Shown here: positions 26,639-34,771 of the stretch, in pieces
Position numbering within the stretch: position 1 is the first letter of the stretch
Layout: each line of letters begins with the position of its first letter
Assembly: GCF_050490315.1 (NCBI RefSeq)
Contig: NZ_JBNPEO010000002.1
Coordinates: 124,001 to 188,000 of the forward strand
Direction of reading: 5' to 3'
DNA length: 64,000 nt
From: JBNPEO01 sp050490315
GTDB taxonomy: Bacteria; Actinomycetota; Actinomycetes; Actinomycetales; Micrococcaceae
Notes under the pieces: model-generated
The model's database searches: none
The model's input: the letters and a program-made list of their open reading frames with translations, nothing else
What the model was told of the DNA's origin: nothing
Made by a program: the position numbers and the translations under genes

Positions 26639-27361
26639 AATACCTTCGAGCCAGTCGAAGCTTTTGAAGCTCAACTGGGTGGTGGCTGCGTAGGCGGCGA
26701 TCACTGCTTCTTCAATATCGTCCACACCAACATGTGGCACCAAGTCATCCACGGACCCGGCTGTGGTGGGATCCCAATCAAGCCCCAGCTCCGAGTACAC
26801 GTCTTCTAAAACTCGTCGGATGGGCTGGGAGCGTTCCACCACAATCACCGAGCTGAACAGCCACCCTCCGGAAACAACACGTTGGGCAGTGCCCACAAGT
26901 TTGAGCCGGTGCTGGGGGAATATCGGGTCCACCCCGTGAACGCTGAACTCACCGGGGCAATATTCGCCCGGGATCTCCCCCACCCCGGCCACAACTCCGG
27001 TGGCCACCAGCGAGTTGGCGAGCAGTTCGCCAAACTGGGCGAACCGTCGTCGTGCTCCAGCAATAGCATCCGGACTGGGTTCCACGTGGTCCACCACTAG
27101 GCAGCCTTGGTGGTACGCGGCAGCGCGGCCGCCGGCGCGCCGGACTAGTGGCTCAAATCCGGCGTTGCGTGCGGCAATTTCGGCGGCGGGGAAACCGGGA
27201 AGTTTGGTGTCTCGCTGCCCAAACGCCAACGTTGGCTGGGGGCGGTAGAGCCGGACGGTGGGGCCCAACTTTTCTTGCCGGGCGGCGGCCAGCATTTCCA
27301 AGGCAAAGTCTAGGTCGGCTTCGGCACCCAGGCTCCGGTCCTGACGAACGATGGAGAGCAC
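26621..27361 (-). CDS. Lipoate-protein ligase A family protein
   Basis: Protein of the biotin/lipoyl ligase fold (246 aa, GTG start). The family's lipoate-binding stretch is seen as RRAGGRAAAYHQGCLVVDHV near residue 75, and the catalytic-Lys region as LKLVGTAQRVVSGGWLF near residue 150. It may attach lipoate or octanoate to 2-oxoacid dehydrogenase and GcvH proteins. A small second domain typical of E. coli LplA is absent, as in LipM/LplJ-like forms. It is followed closely upstream by the thioesterase gene (6-bp gap). Confidence 0.85.
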   Translation of the reverse strand: MLSIVRQDRSLGAEADLDFALEMLAAARQEKLGPTVRLYRPQPTLAFGQRDTKLPGFPAAEIAARNAGFEPLVRRAGGRAAAYHQGCLVVDHVEPSPDAIAGARRRFAQFGELLANSLVATGVVAGVGEIPGEYCPGEFSVHGVDPIFPQHRLKLVGTAQRVVSGGWLFSSVIVVERSQPIRRVLEDVYSELGLDWDPTTAGSVDDLVPHVGVDDIEEAVIAAYAATTQLSFKSFDWLEGIHRQTD

Positions 27362-27367
27362 TGTTAC

Positions 27368-28165
27368 TTAGACCTTTCGCACGGTAAGAATTTGCTCGGA
27401 ACGGCCAAAGGGTCCCTGCTCATCGTGCAGGACAGTGGAGGTCAGGCCAATTCCATCGGTGCCAAAGGTAACGGAATTATCCAAGCCCAACCATTCGCCC
27501 TCCGGTATCCGGTACATGTGGATTTGCAGGTCCAAGTTGGGGAACGCATAGGTGTTTTCGCCCGGAGCAACGCGGGCAGCGATGCCGTTAGAGGTGTCCA
27601 CTAGGCCGATGAGTCGCGCGAGATCGGTGCTATCTGCAGCGTCGGTGAGCGGGTATCCGGGTTTGATCCACACTTGGCCGCTGCCTGGCCGGTGATTGGG
27701 AGCCACCGCCATCTCGAGGGATTGGATGTATCCGCCTGGCCACACGGTGCTTCCGTCCCAAACTTCGCATTCGCTGCGCGGCGCCATGGTGGTGTCCTCC
27801 ACAGCTGCAACCTCGCTGGTGTCGCTGGTCATCATGCGCCATGCGGTGGCGCGGATGGCGGTGCGCCCGTTGGCGATCATTTCTGCTTGGATGAGTTCGA
27901 TGGTTTTGCCGGGCCGCAGAGTGGTGGTTTCAAGGTGGAATTCGCCGCCGGGGATGAGACCTAGAATTTCGTAGCTGATGCGGGCCATGCGCAGATCTTC
28001 GCGAGGCTCATGACGAAGTAGCGCTTCGGCGAGCAAACCGGAAGCGGGAGCCATGTGTTGTTCGTGGGGATTCCACGCGCCTTGAACGTGAATCGTGGAG
28101 CGATATTTTCCGTCCCCCAGCGATTGGTAGTAGAAGTCACCTTCGGCCAGTTCTGGCAAATCCAC
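27368..28165 (-). CDS. Thioesterase family protein (double hot-dog, TesB-like)
   Basis: A 265-residue soluble protein with two hot-dog halves, resembling acyl-CoA thioesterase families with a short TesB-like fold. FYYQSLGDGKYRSTIHVQ opens the first half and conserved GLVDTSNGIAARV with YAFPNLDLQIHMYR opens the second. It likely hydrolyses acyl-CoA esters. The substrate is unknown. It is in an operon with the lipoate-ligase-like gene. Confidence 0.8.
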   Translation of the reverse strand: MDLPELAEGDFYYQSLGDGKYRSTIHVQGAWNPHEQHMAPASGLLAEALLRHEPREDLRMARISYEILGLIPGGEFHLETTTLRPGKTIELIQAEMIANGRTAIRATAWRMMTSDTSEVAAVEDTTMAPRSECEVWDGSTVWPGGYIQSLEMAVAPNHRPGSGQVWIKPGYPLTDAADSTDLARLIGLVDTSNGIAARVAPGENTYAFPNLDLQIHMYRIPEGEWLGLDNSVTFGTDGIGLTSTVLHDEQGPFGRSEQILTVRKV

Positions 28166-28191
28166 CGTTTGCTCCTTCGCTTGTGCAGTAT

Positions 28192-28683
28192 TTACGGCTC
28201 CACTCTAGCGTCAAGTGGTTCGCTTCTTTCCGCAGGTGTTGCGCGTCTGCGGCGGACAATAATGGTCAGCGCAATCACTACTAGCAGGAGCCCTAAGCCA
28301 GCGAGTGTCCACGGCGATTTGCCCGCCAAAGTGATCCACGCGTCGATCGCGGCCAGCCCTACGGTGGCGTACAGAAACGCCCACATGAGTGAACCTACGA
28401 CGACGGCTGGCACGTAGCGTTTGAGTGGCATCTTCCCTGCCCCGGCGGTGAGGTTCACCGCGGTTTGGATGCCGATGGTCAGGAACGAGAACATCACGGC
28501 CCAGGGCCCCCAACGGGCTATGAGTTTGCGTGCCGTATCGGCTTTGGGACCGGTGAGGTGACGGCCAAGTTTGCTGCGTGCAGCCCCGGCGGTGGCGCCT
28601 CGTCCTAGCCAATAGGTGGCGTTGGCGCGCAGCATCACAATCACAAAGAGCGCTGCGACTGCCACTTCGAAGGGCAAGGACAT
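28192..28683 (-). CDS. DedA-like VTT-domain membrane protein
   Basis: A short (about 163 aa) multi-pass protein with an N-terminal helix, a central basic loop with conserved ANATYWLGRG, the motif AGAGKMPLKRYVPAVV near residue 95 and a final helix before a basic tail. It resembles the C-terminal two-thirds of DedA/VTT proteins, which act in lipid flipping and membrane homeostasis. The usual N-terminal part of DedA is missing. The ATG at 28683 is preceded by GGTGG. TTG or GTG starts at 28698 or 28695 are also possible. Divergent from the phosphodiesterase gene. Confidence 0.75.
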   Translation of the reverse strand: MSLPFEVAVAALFVIVMLRANATYWLGRGATAGAARSKLGRHLTGPKADTARKLIARWGPWAVMFSFLTIGIQTAVNLTAGAGKMPLKRYVPAVVVGSLMWAFLYATVGLAAIDAWITLAGKSPWTLAGLGLLLVVIALTIIVRRRRATPAERSEPLDARVEP

Positions 28684-28769
28684 GATCTGATCCACCAATA
28701 CAGGCTACCGACACTGAGGTAGGTAGACTCAAAAGCGGTCCTTCACACACAACGGGAAGAGGTGGCCAG

Positions 28770-29444
28770 CTGATCCGGGTCATTAGCTATAACTTGCGCA
28801 AACATGCGGCCAGCGGCGAGCTTGAAGAGTTGGTTTCAACGTTTAAGGTCGATGCTTTGTGCATTCAGGAATGCACCACCGCTGACATGCCTGAGGCGAT
28901 TGGCCACTTGCGTTTGGCGGATGCCACCCGTGGGAATCGTTTGGGTTTGGCGATTTATTACGACGCCGAACGCTTCACTGACGCGCACACCAAGGCTTTT
29001 TCACTCAAAAAGTCCATGCATGACCATGTCCTCTCCCCCGCCCATGAGCGGCTTTTGGGGACTCGGCTGGTGGATATCGCCACGGGCCATGAACTGGTGC
29101 TGGGCTCTTTCCACGCCGCACCGCTGACCGCATCGAACTCTTTGCGGCGTAAGCAGATCCATGCCGCGCATGCGGAACTTTTGGGTTTGGGTGGCGAGAA
29201 GATGACACTGATGGTGGGCGACTTCAACTATCCGCTGTTCACCAATAGCCTGACGCGGCACGTGCGGGACACCGGCTTTGATCTTTCACTCAGTGACCGG
29301 AAAACGTACACACGATACCGGGTGTTTAAGGGTCACTTCGACTTCGCAACCTCGCAGGGTTTGAAGATCAGTAAGGTCCAGACGCTGCCTCGTGGCGCGT
29401 CAGATCATTTGCCGATTATGGTGACGGCCGAATTCGGCGACTAG
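28770..29444 (+). CDS. Endonuclease/exonuclease/phosphatase-family protein
   Basis: A protein of the EEP superfamily (DNase I-like). Family motifs: IRVISYNLRKH at the start, CIQECTT with the metal-binding Glu near residue 32, GDFNYPL near 150 and the terminal GASDHLPIM with catalytic Asp-His. The family always begins with about four residues before SYN, and here that points to a CTG start at 28770 with a GAAGAGG ribosome site just upstream. A TTG at 28794 would remove this strand. Its stop overlaps the convergent next gene by 3-4 bp. Confidence 0.85.
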   Translation: MIRVISYNLRKHAASGELEELVSTFKVDALCIQECTTADMPEAIGHLRLADATRGNRLGLAIYYDAERFTDAHTKAFSLKKSMHDHVLSPAHERLLGTRLVDIATGHELVLGSFHAAPLTASNSLRRKQIHAAHAELLGLGGEKMTLMVGDFNYPLFTNSLTRHVRDTGFDLSLSDRKTYTRYRVFKGHFDFATSQGLKISKVQTLPRGASDHLPIMVTAEFGD

Positions 29445-30091
29445 CTCTTCCGCACAAAAAGCGAGTGGGCTACTTTCTCTGAGGTGGCGAATTCGGCCAG
29501 TTCCAGCGCTGTGGTGTCCACGCCGTCGAACAGGCTGGCGCCGCCGCCTAGAATCACCGGGACTGTGGCTACGTGCAGTTCGTCCAAGAGTCCGGCGTTG
29601 AGGTATTCGCGGACTGTTTCCGCGCCACCGCCTAGGCGCACGTCTTTTCCGGCTGCGGCTTCCATCGCTTGGTCATAGGCGCTCTGGATGCCTTCGGTGA
29701 CAAAGTAAAACGTGGTTCCACCTTCCATGGGTAGCGGGTCCCGGGCGTGGTGGGTGAGCACAAATACGGGGTGCCCGTAGGGTGGGGTTGGGCCCCACCA
29801 GCCGTCCCAGGTTTTTGATTCAGGGGTGTCCCAAGCGCCACGGTATGGGGTGAACATGTTCCGGCCCATGATGGTGGCCCCAATGTTTTCTTCTCCCCGG
29901 CGCAGCCACTGATCATCAATGCCTGTGGTTCCGCCTTCTTGGCCCATCATGCCCCGGCCAAAGGAGGTTTCAAACACCCATGCGTGGAGATTCTCGGTGC
30001 CGATGCCTAACGGGGCTTCCAGGCTCTGTTCCGGTCCGGCCATGTAGCCGTCTAGGGACGTGGCCAGGCTGTGGGCGCGTAGTCGGGGCAT
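29441..30091 (-). CDS. Dihydrofolate reductase-family protein (RibD C-terminal domain)
   Basis: A 216-residue protein with the RibD-C / DHFR-like fold. It starts MPRLRAHSLATSLDGYMAG, has NIGATIMGRNMF near residue 70, PPYGHPVFVLTHH near 100 and VRLGGGAETVREYLNAGLLDELHV near 150. The substrate is unknown; related proteins are often annotated as deaminase-reductases. The ATG at 30091 was chosen because it overlaps the upstream hydrolase stop (TAATG). A longer in-frame extension is not conserved. Confidence 0.85.
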   Translation of the reverse strand: MPRLRAHSLATSLDGYMAGPEQSLEAPLGIGTENLHAWVFETSFGRGMMGQEGGTTGIDDQWLRRGEENIGATIMGRNMFTPYRGAWDTPESKTWDGWWGPTPPYGHPVFVLTHHARDPLPMEGGTTFYFVTEGIQSAYDQAMEAAAGKDVRLGGGAETVREYLNAGLLDELHVATVPVILGGGASLFDGVDTTALELAEFATSEKVAHSLFVRKS

Positions 30092-30888
30092 TAGTGTTTC
30101 GCCTTTGAGTTGGTGTTGGGTGCTAGAAATTCGAGCAGAAGCGGCGCCAGTGCAGCGGGGTCGGCGTTGTGGGTCTGGTCTTCGAGTTCCGCTGTGGAGC
30201 CGTGTTGAACGGCAGCGGCAACTTCCCGGGCAGATTGTTGGGCCCACGCGGGACTATTTCCGCCGTGGACAACTAATACCGGGGCCTTGATGCGAGCTAG
30301 CCGTTCCTGAGGGACTACCGCGTCGCCGACTATGTGAAGGTCGTAGAACAAGGTGTGAGCAACGGCAGTGAGTTGGGGCCACCACGGCGCCTTGACCATG
30401 TCAGGATCGGTGGGCGCTCCAACGTGTGCCATAAATGCTTGGACGGCTTGGTCTCGTTGATCGTTTTCCACTAGTTGTTGTACACGTTGGGCGAAGGCAT
30501 CCCACGGTTCATCTGGGTCCTGCGGTGTGCAATAGGGCGGTTCGTAGGCAAGTATGCCACTGAACGGAACGCCTGCGGCTGCGGCCTCGAGAGCAAGAAT
30601 TGCTCCAGAAGAGTGTCCGTAGACTGCAACGTTGCCGCCGATTGCCTGGACAACTGCGGCGATATCTTCAATTTCACGGTCGACGGCGTAGGGCTGAGTA
30701 TCGGTGCTTTCTCCCCTGCCGCGCCGGTCCAGTCCGTAGACGGTGAATGCGTCCTGGAGGAACGGTACATAGGGCTGTACGGCGTGGCGGTTGCTGAGCG
30801 CCCCGCCGATGATTAGCAACGGATCACCGCTTCCGGCAGCCTCAAAGGCAATCGAGCTCCCATCAGAGGAGGTGACGTGCTCAACCAT
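30091..30888 (-). CDS. Alpha/beta hydrolase
   Basis: An alpha/beta-hydrolase fold protein. The nucleophile elbow is VYGHSSGAILALEAA near residue 90, the oxyanion loop is IIGGALSNRHAV near 25, and the terminal His lies in LEDQTHNADPAALAP. The start at 30888 (MVEHVTSSDG) matches the family N-terminus; a frame 36 bp longer is possible. The substrate cannot be told. It ends in a one-base overlap with the DHFR-family gene, so the two share a transcript. Confidence 0.85.
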   Translation of the reverse strand: MVEHVTSSDGSSIAFEAAGSGDPLLIIGGALSNRHAVQPYVPFLQDAFTVYGLDRRGRGESTDTQPYAVDREIEDIAAVVQAIGGNVAVYGHSSGAILALEAAAAGVPFSGILAYEPPYCTPQDPDEPWDAFAQRVQQLVENDQRDQAVQAFMAHVGAPTDPDMVKAPWWPQLTAVAHTLFYDLHIVGDAVVPQERLARIKAPVLVVHGGNSPAWAQQSAREVAAAVQHGSTAELEDQTHNADPAALAPLLLEFLAPNTNSKAKH

Positions 30889-30933
30889 TGTCTGACCTGC
30901 CTTTGGCGTCGGTGAAGTACCCAAAGAATATGT

Positions 30934-30976
30934 CTACGCCTGGGTGGGCTGTTGGGCAAGACCCAGCCAGGCGTAG
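30934..30976. other. Hairpin 45 bp upstream of the alpha/beta hydrolase
   Basis: CTACGCCTGG (30934-30943) pairs with CCAGGCGTAG (30967-30976) around a 23-nt loop, which itself holds GGGT/ACCC. No T-tract follows on either strand. It may be a weak terminator of the upstream membrane-protein gene or a 5'-leader structure. The rest of 30977-31160 contains short open frames only, and I see no gene in it. Confidence 0.4.
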
Positions 30977-31160
30977 CCACGAATCGGCTTAGGCCAATAC
31001 GGTGTTCTCGACCTTCCAGCGGGTCAGGCGCGGGTAGACCCAAAAGTTGTGGTGCAAACTAGGCGGCGGCCCGGCCGTGGAACTCGTAGATCTGGTGCCC
31101 GGGATTGGCCCCGAAGACAAAGTTCCTGGTTGTTGTTGCTGGATGGCTTTGATGTTTCCC

Positions 31161-31730
31161 TTACTTCTTAGCCAACGTAACGATGAGTTTCACACCTGAG
31201 TCCGGGTGATAAGTCCATGATGCTTCCAATCCGTCCCATTCGGCGGTTTGGCGTCCTTGCAGGGAGCTCGTTGAGTCCATCTGCTCGATGACGGCATCGG
31301 GCGTATGGAGTGCCTTGACGATGCATGCATAGTCAGCGATAGATGCTCCGTCCGAATCATCCTGGCCTTTGGTGTCCACACTGAGAGAAGTGTTTTTATC
31401 GCCCAGACTCACACCAGACTGATCGGTCAGATTGCAGCTTTTGACAGCATCAGGAAGGACAGTGGACACGGTTGATGTAGCTATGACACCAGCAATTCCA
31501 GCCACCAAAACGCTGAACAAAACCCCTCCGGCGAAGCCCGAGGCTAACCCAATCCAGAGCAACTTCTTACTTTTCTTGGGTTCGGGTTGCGGCCCTAGCC
31601 AGCTAGGCAGCTGGTTCTGATTCGGCTGCGCAAATGGCGCCTGGGCTGGGTACGTGGCCGGGTACTGCGGCTGACCTTGCGGGCCAGCCGGGTATTGCGG
31701 CTGGTTATTCGTTGGAGTGGGTTCACTCAT
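31161..31730 (-). CDS. Single-pass membrane protein of unknown function
   Basis: A 189-residue protein not recognised. The first 50 residues are Pro/Gln/Tyr-rich (NQPQYPAGPQGQPQYP) and probably disordered and cytoplasmic. A basic KKSKK stop precedes one membrane helix (57-86). The remaining 100 residues form a small extracytoplasmic domain with two Cys, SCNLTDQ and DYACIVKAL. It is followed upstream by another anchored protein with a comparable layout, so the two may work together. Confidence 0.75.
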   Translation of the reverse strand: MSEPTPTNNQPQYPAGPQGQPQYPATYPAQAPFAQPNQNQLPSWLGPQPEPKKSKKLLWIGLASGFAGGVLFSVLVAGIAGVIATSTVSTVLPDAVKSCNLTDQSGVSLGDKNTSLSVDTKGQDDSDGASIADYACIVKALHTPDAVIEQMDSTSSLQGRQTAEWDGLEASWTYHPDSGVKLIVTLAKK

Positions 31731-31759
31731 GATGCTGTTCCCCTGACTAAATGTGCGAG

Positions 31760-32443
31760 TTACTGCTGTTTTTCCCAGGTGCCGCAGCGGCTTGACTTGA
31801 AGTCTTGACCTTGGGTGAGCACCACAGATGGACGGCCACCGCCGGGAATGTCGTTCTCAATGATGTCGTCACCGTTGCTTCCACTGGTGTAGATGCCCCA
31901 GTAGCAGCTTCCCCCTACATCACTGGTGGCCCGGTACGTTCCTGCAGTGATGTCTTTGCCCACCGTCCACGTGCCGTCACTGATGGTATTCGCAGCTTTG
32001 GTTTTCTCCGCTGCCGTTACGGCGTCTTCGCGCTTTTTGACAGCAGCCTCTGCAGCTTTCACGGCGGCGCTGGAGGCATCGAGTTCTGCGTTGCGTGTGG
32101 CTAGGGTAGCTTCGCGGTCGGTGATGCTGCCGTATAGCTCGTCGTAGCGGGAATTCAGGTGTTCATAGTCAGACTGAAGTGTGGCCTTTTCGCCGGATAG
32201 TTGTTGGTATGCGGCGCTTGCTTTCGGGTCGGGAAGCGTCGAGCCAAAGAACGTACCGCCGGCCAGTAGTGCCACCCCGGCCATGCTCAGCCAGAGCGCT
32301 TTCTTCCGTGGCTTCCTGGGCTTCGGAGCGGTGCGGTTCCGCTCGGCTGATGGCAGGGACGGCGCATCCGCGGGCAACGGTGGAAAGTTCAGAGTGCTTA
32401 GCTCGGCTTGTTCCGGTGCCGGTTGCTGGTCTTTTGCGAACAT
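31760..32443 (-). CDS. Membrane-anchored protein with coiled coil and small C-terminal domain
   Basis: A 227-residue protein of unknown function. The N-terminus is Pro-rich. A basic PRKPRKK segment precedes a single membrane helix (about 51-68). Residues 75-150 are Ala/Glu/Lys-rich heptad-like sequence, likely a coiled coil. A compact domain (about 155-227) starts SDGTWTVGKDITAGTY and ends SRCGTWEKQQ, with two Cys that could form a disulfide, a pattern seen in actinobacterial secreted proteins. The ATG at 32443 has GGAGGA 7 nt upstream. A longer in-frame start (32560) is less convincing. Confidence 0.75.
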   Translation of the reverse strand: MFAKDQQPAPEQAELSTLNFPPLPADAPSLPSAERNRTAPKPRKPRKKALWLSMAGVALLAGGTFFGSTLPDPKASAAYQQLSGEKATLQSDYEHLNSRYDELYGSITDREATLATRNAELDASSAAVKAAEAAVKKREDAVTAAEKTKAANTISDGTWTVGKDITAGTYRATSDVGGSCYWGIYTSGSNGDDIIENDIPGGGRPSVVLTQGQDFKSSRCGTWEKQQ

Positions 32444-32597
32444 CGTGGGTTCCTCCGTTGTTGGATGGCGCTTGTGGGTTGGCGGGAGATCGCCCCCCAG
32501 GACTCGTTCTCCCGCCAACTTTTCAACCGCAGGAGGTTCCTCCGTGGGCTGCTCCATCAAGGTAGATCGATTCAGGGAACATATAGTGTGAATGTTC

Positions 32598-32615
32598 TGA
32601 TAACACCCCTTATCA
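32598..32615. promoter_or_regulatory. Inverted repeat TGATAA-N6-TTATCA, possible operator
   Basis: Two 6-bp perfect half-sites with a 6-nt spacer lie 66 bp upstream of the HTH-containing first gene of the restriction island. It is the only symmetric element in that promoter region. The binding protein is unknown; autoregulation by the adjacent HTH protein is a guess. Confidence 0.35.
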
Positions 32616-32680
32616 ACCGATTCGAAGTCAGTGTCCTGAGCGGTCTATACGCTGGAGCCACACCGAGAAAGGAGGCCATA

Positions 32681-34771
32681 ATGGCAGACCGCAAAGCACT
32701 CCACATGACTTTGGCGGACGTGGCGGCGTTGACTCGCGTTCAGCGCCCAGTGGTCTCCATGTGGCGGACACGTAGTGCTGGCGGTCCGCTACCGTTTCCG
32801 GCTCCCGTTTCACTGGTGCGGGGCGTTGAAATGTTCGACGCCGGCCAGGTCGGCGAATGGTTGCAGGCAACAGAACGCGGCAATAACCCTGAGGCCGCGG
32901 CAGACGTCGCAGCTTTCGCACGCCCTGCCGCCGCAAGCGCGGGAATCGGCGCCGAGCCAGAGCATCTTCCCGGACTAACAGCACTCCTTGTTCTCAAGGC
33001 CAAAACGGGATTGGCACTGGCATCAGCATCTACTGATGAGTTGCTTGATAGTGCGGATGAAGTGGACCCGGACAATGCGTTCCTCTATTCAGAAATTGCA
33101 TCCATAGGTGAAACCATAGGCGATCTGGCAGCATTCACCGATGCCCTAGTTGATAGCGCCTACAACGCGCCCGCAGCATTCGAACAGCTCCTTGAAGGGC
33201 GTTTCCGTTCTGGTTTGAAGCAGCTGGCCGTCACGTCGTTGAACCAGGTGGCCATCGAACTGGTGACTTCAACGGCAACCGAATTGGCCGTTTCTATGCC
33301 TCAGCCACTCTGCTTTGTGGACTCGTCAGCTGCAGGCAGCGACCTGCTGATAAACATCGCCAATGTCCTCAATGACACGCAGGATGTTGAATTCCGTATC
33401 CCTTATGCGGCGGATCCCGTTTCGCGGCTAGCTCGACGGCGTTTTGAAGTCCATCGCATCCCTACTACGGAACTTCTTGAAGTGAAGGACGGCGGTTGGG
33501 GACTGAGTAGTTCGGCTATCCACATCTCTCAGTTCCCTTCGCCCGGCACACCAGTGATGAGCGCGCAGAGCATTCTCGAAGCAATAGATGCCATCGCACT
33601 GGACATGGACGATTCCCAGCGGGCGGTCATCATTGCGCCGGCATCTGCGCTGTGTGATCCTCTCGCTGTCAACGAAGACTCCGCCGTGCGGGATGGCTTG
33701 TTGCGGGCAGGCCGGGTCCGGGCCATCGTTCGTCTGCCCCAGGGTTTACTGCGTACCAAGCCCCGCGAGCACCAAGCCTTGTGGGTGCTCGGACCGTCTT
33801 TTGAGGACGTCGCTATTGCTGACAAGTGGACGGTGGTTGCTGATCTCAGCACGGCGACACTAACTCGGGACGTCATTCAGGACTTGATCAGCGATGTGGT
33901 CGCTGCCATGGACAGTGCTGTGAGCGTCCGGCGGCATTCCTTCCGTTTTGCGCGGCTCGTCCGCACCAGTGCCCTTTTGGCTAGTCATGATTCTTTGGTG
34001 GCATCTAGCGGCAAGCGCCGGGCAGCTGGCCAGACAGCTGCCCGGGCAAAGCCAGAAAGTGCCGCTGCGCTCGCAGTTCGAGTGACGGATCTGATTCAGA
34101 ACCTCTCTACCCAGGACTCGGCAAGTGTGTCCGTGAGCGGTATCTCTACCACCCCGGTCAGCAAAAGTGCAGCCGGAAAAGCAAAGAACTCTCTGACCAT
34201 TCAGGACCTCATCTCGGCTGGAACGTTGAGTTACCGGCAGGGAAACCGCATCAGTACCGAATCTTTGGAGCCCGGTACCGGGCCTCGGGTCATCCGAGTC
34301 ACGGACCTCACGGGCCCCAAAAGCAGGGAACCTTTGAGACTTGATTTACTAACACTCTCGGCAGCGCATCCGGGTGTTCGCCTCACGGACCCCGGCGACG
34401 TTGTCTTTTCCACCACACCCCGGCCGGCGGCAATAGTTGATCGCCAGGGAGGTTCTGTGGTGGCTTTCCCCGCCCGGTCCTTGTCTATCAACGGCGCGGA
34501 CCCCGGCGGTGTCCATGCGGAGGTTCTTGCTGCAGAAATCAATGCGCTTCCGCCCGGGGATAAAGCCTGGCGGCATTGGATAATTCCCCAAATCTCTGAC
34601 GCTGACCGCAATCCGCTGTCTGAAGCATTGAACCTGCTCCGTAAAGAACAAGACAGCGCGCGCCGCAGGCTTGGTCAGCTCGAAGAACTGACTACGCTAA
34701 TCACAGACGGTGTGGCCAGCGGAAAGATTACGCTGACCACCCATGACTCACCCACCGAAGGACCCAAATAA
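32681..34771 (+). CDS. HTH protein with a catalytically degenerate N6-adenine-methyltransferase fold and HsdS-like C-terminus
   Basis: A 696-residue protein heading the type I restriction operon. Residues 8-30 form a helix-turn-helix (LADVAALTRVQRPVVSMWR). Residues about 200-420 follow the N6_Mtase layout, but motif I reads DSSAAGSDLL instead of DPACGSGG and no N/DPP(Y/F) is present, so SAM-dependent catalysis is unlikely. The later IVRLPQGLL and QALWVLGP segments are still recognisable. Residues about 503-696 resemble one target-recognition half of HsdS (GTLSYRQGNRI, DPGDVVFSTTP) with a terminal helix. GAAAGGAGG precedes the ATG. The stop overlaps the hsdM start (TAATG). No exact family name is known to me. 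Confidence 0.85.
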   Translation: MADRKALHMTLADVAALTRVQRPVVSMWRTRSAGGPLPFPAPVSLVRGVEMFDAGQVGEWLQATERGNNPEAAADVAAFARPAAASAGIGAEPEHLPGLTALLVLKAKTGLALASASTDELLDSADEVDPDNAFLYSEIASIGETIGDLAAFTDALVDSAYNAPAAFEQLLEGRFRSGLKQLAVTSLNQVAIELVTSTATELAVSMPQPLCFVDSSAAGSDLLINIANVLNDTQDVEFRIPYAADPVSRLARRRFEVHRIPTTELLEVKDGGWGLSSSAIHISQFPSPGTPVMSAQSILEAIDAIALDMDDSQRAVIIAPASALCDPLAVNEDSAVRDGLLRAGRVRAIVRLPQGLLRTKPREHQALWVLGPSFEDVAIADKWTVVADLSTATLTRDVIQDLISDVVAAMDSAVSVRRHSFRFARLVRTSALLASHDSLVASSGKRRAAGQTAARAKPESAAALAVRVTDLIQNLSTQDSASVSVSGISTTPVSKSAAGKAKNSLTIQDLISAGTLSYRQGNRISTESLEPGTGPRVIRVTDLTGPKSREPLRLDLLTLSAAHPGVRLTDPGDVVFSTTPRPAAIVDRQGGSVVAFPARSLSINGADPGGVHAEVLAAEINALPPGDKAWRHWIIPQISDADRNPLSEALNLLRKEQDSARRRLGQLEELTTLITDGVASGKITLTTHDSPTEGPK

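Noticed and set aside
30977..31160. Two short minus-strand frames ending HHNFWVYPRLTRWKVENTVLA-like and GANPGHQIYEFHG-like
   Set aside because: They overlap in different frames, lack a start and ribosome site, and are not recognised. A remnant is possible but cannot be supported.
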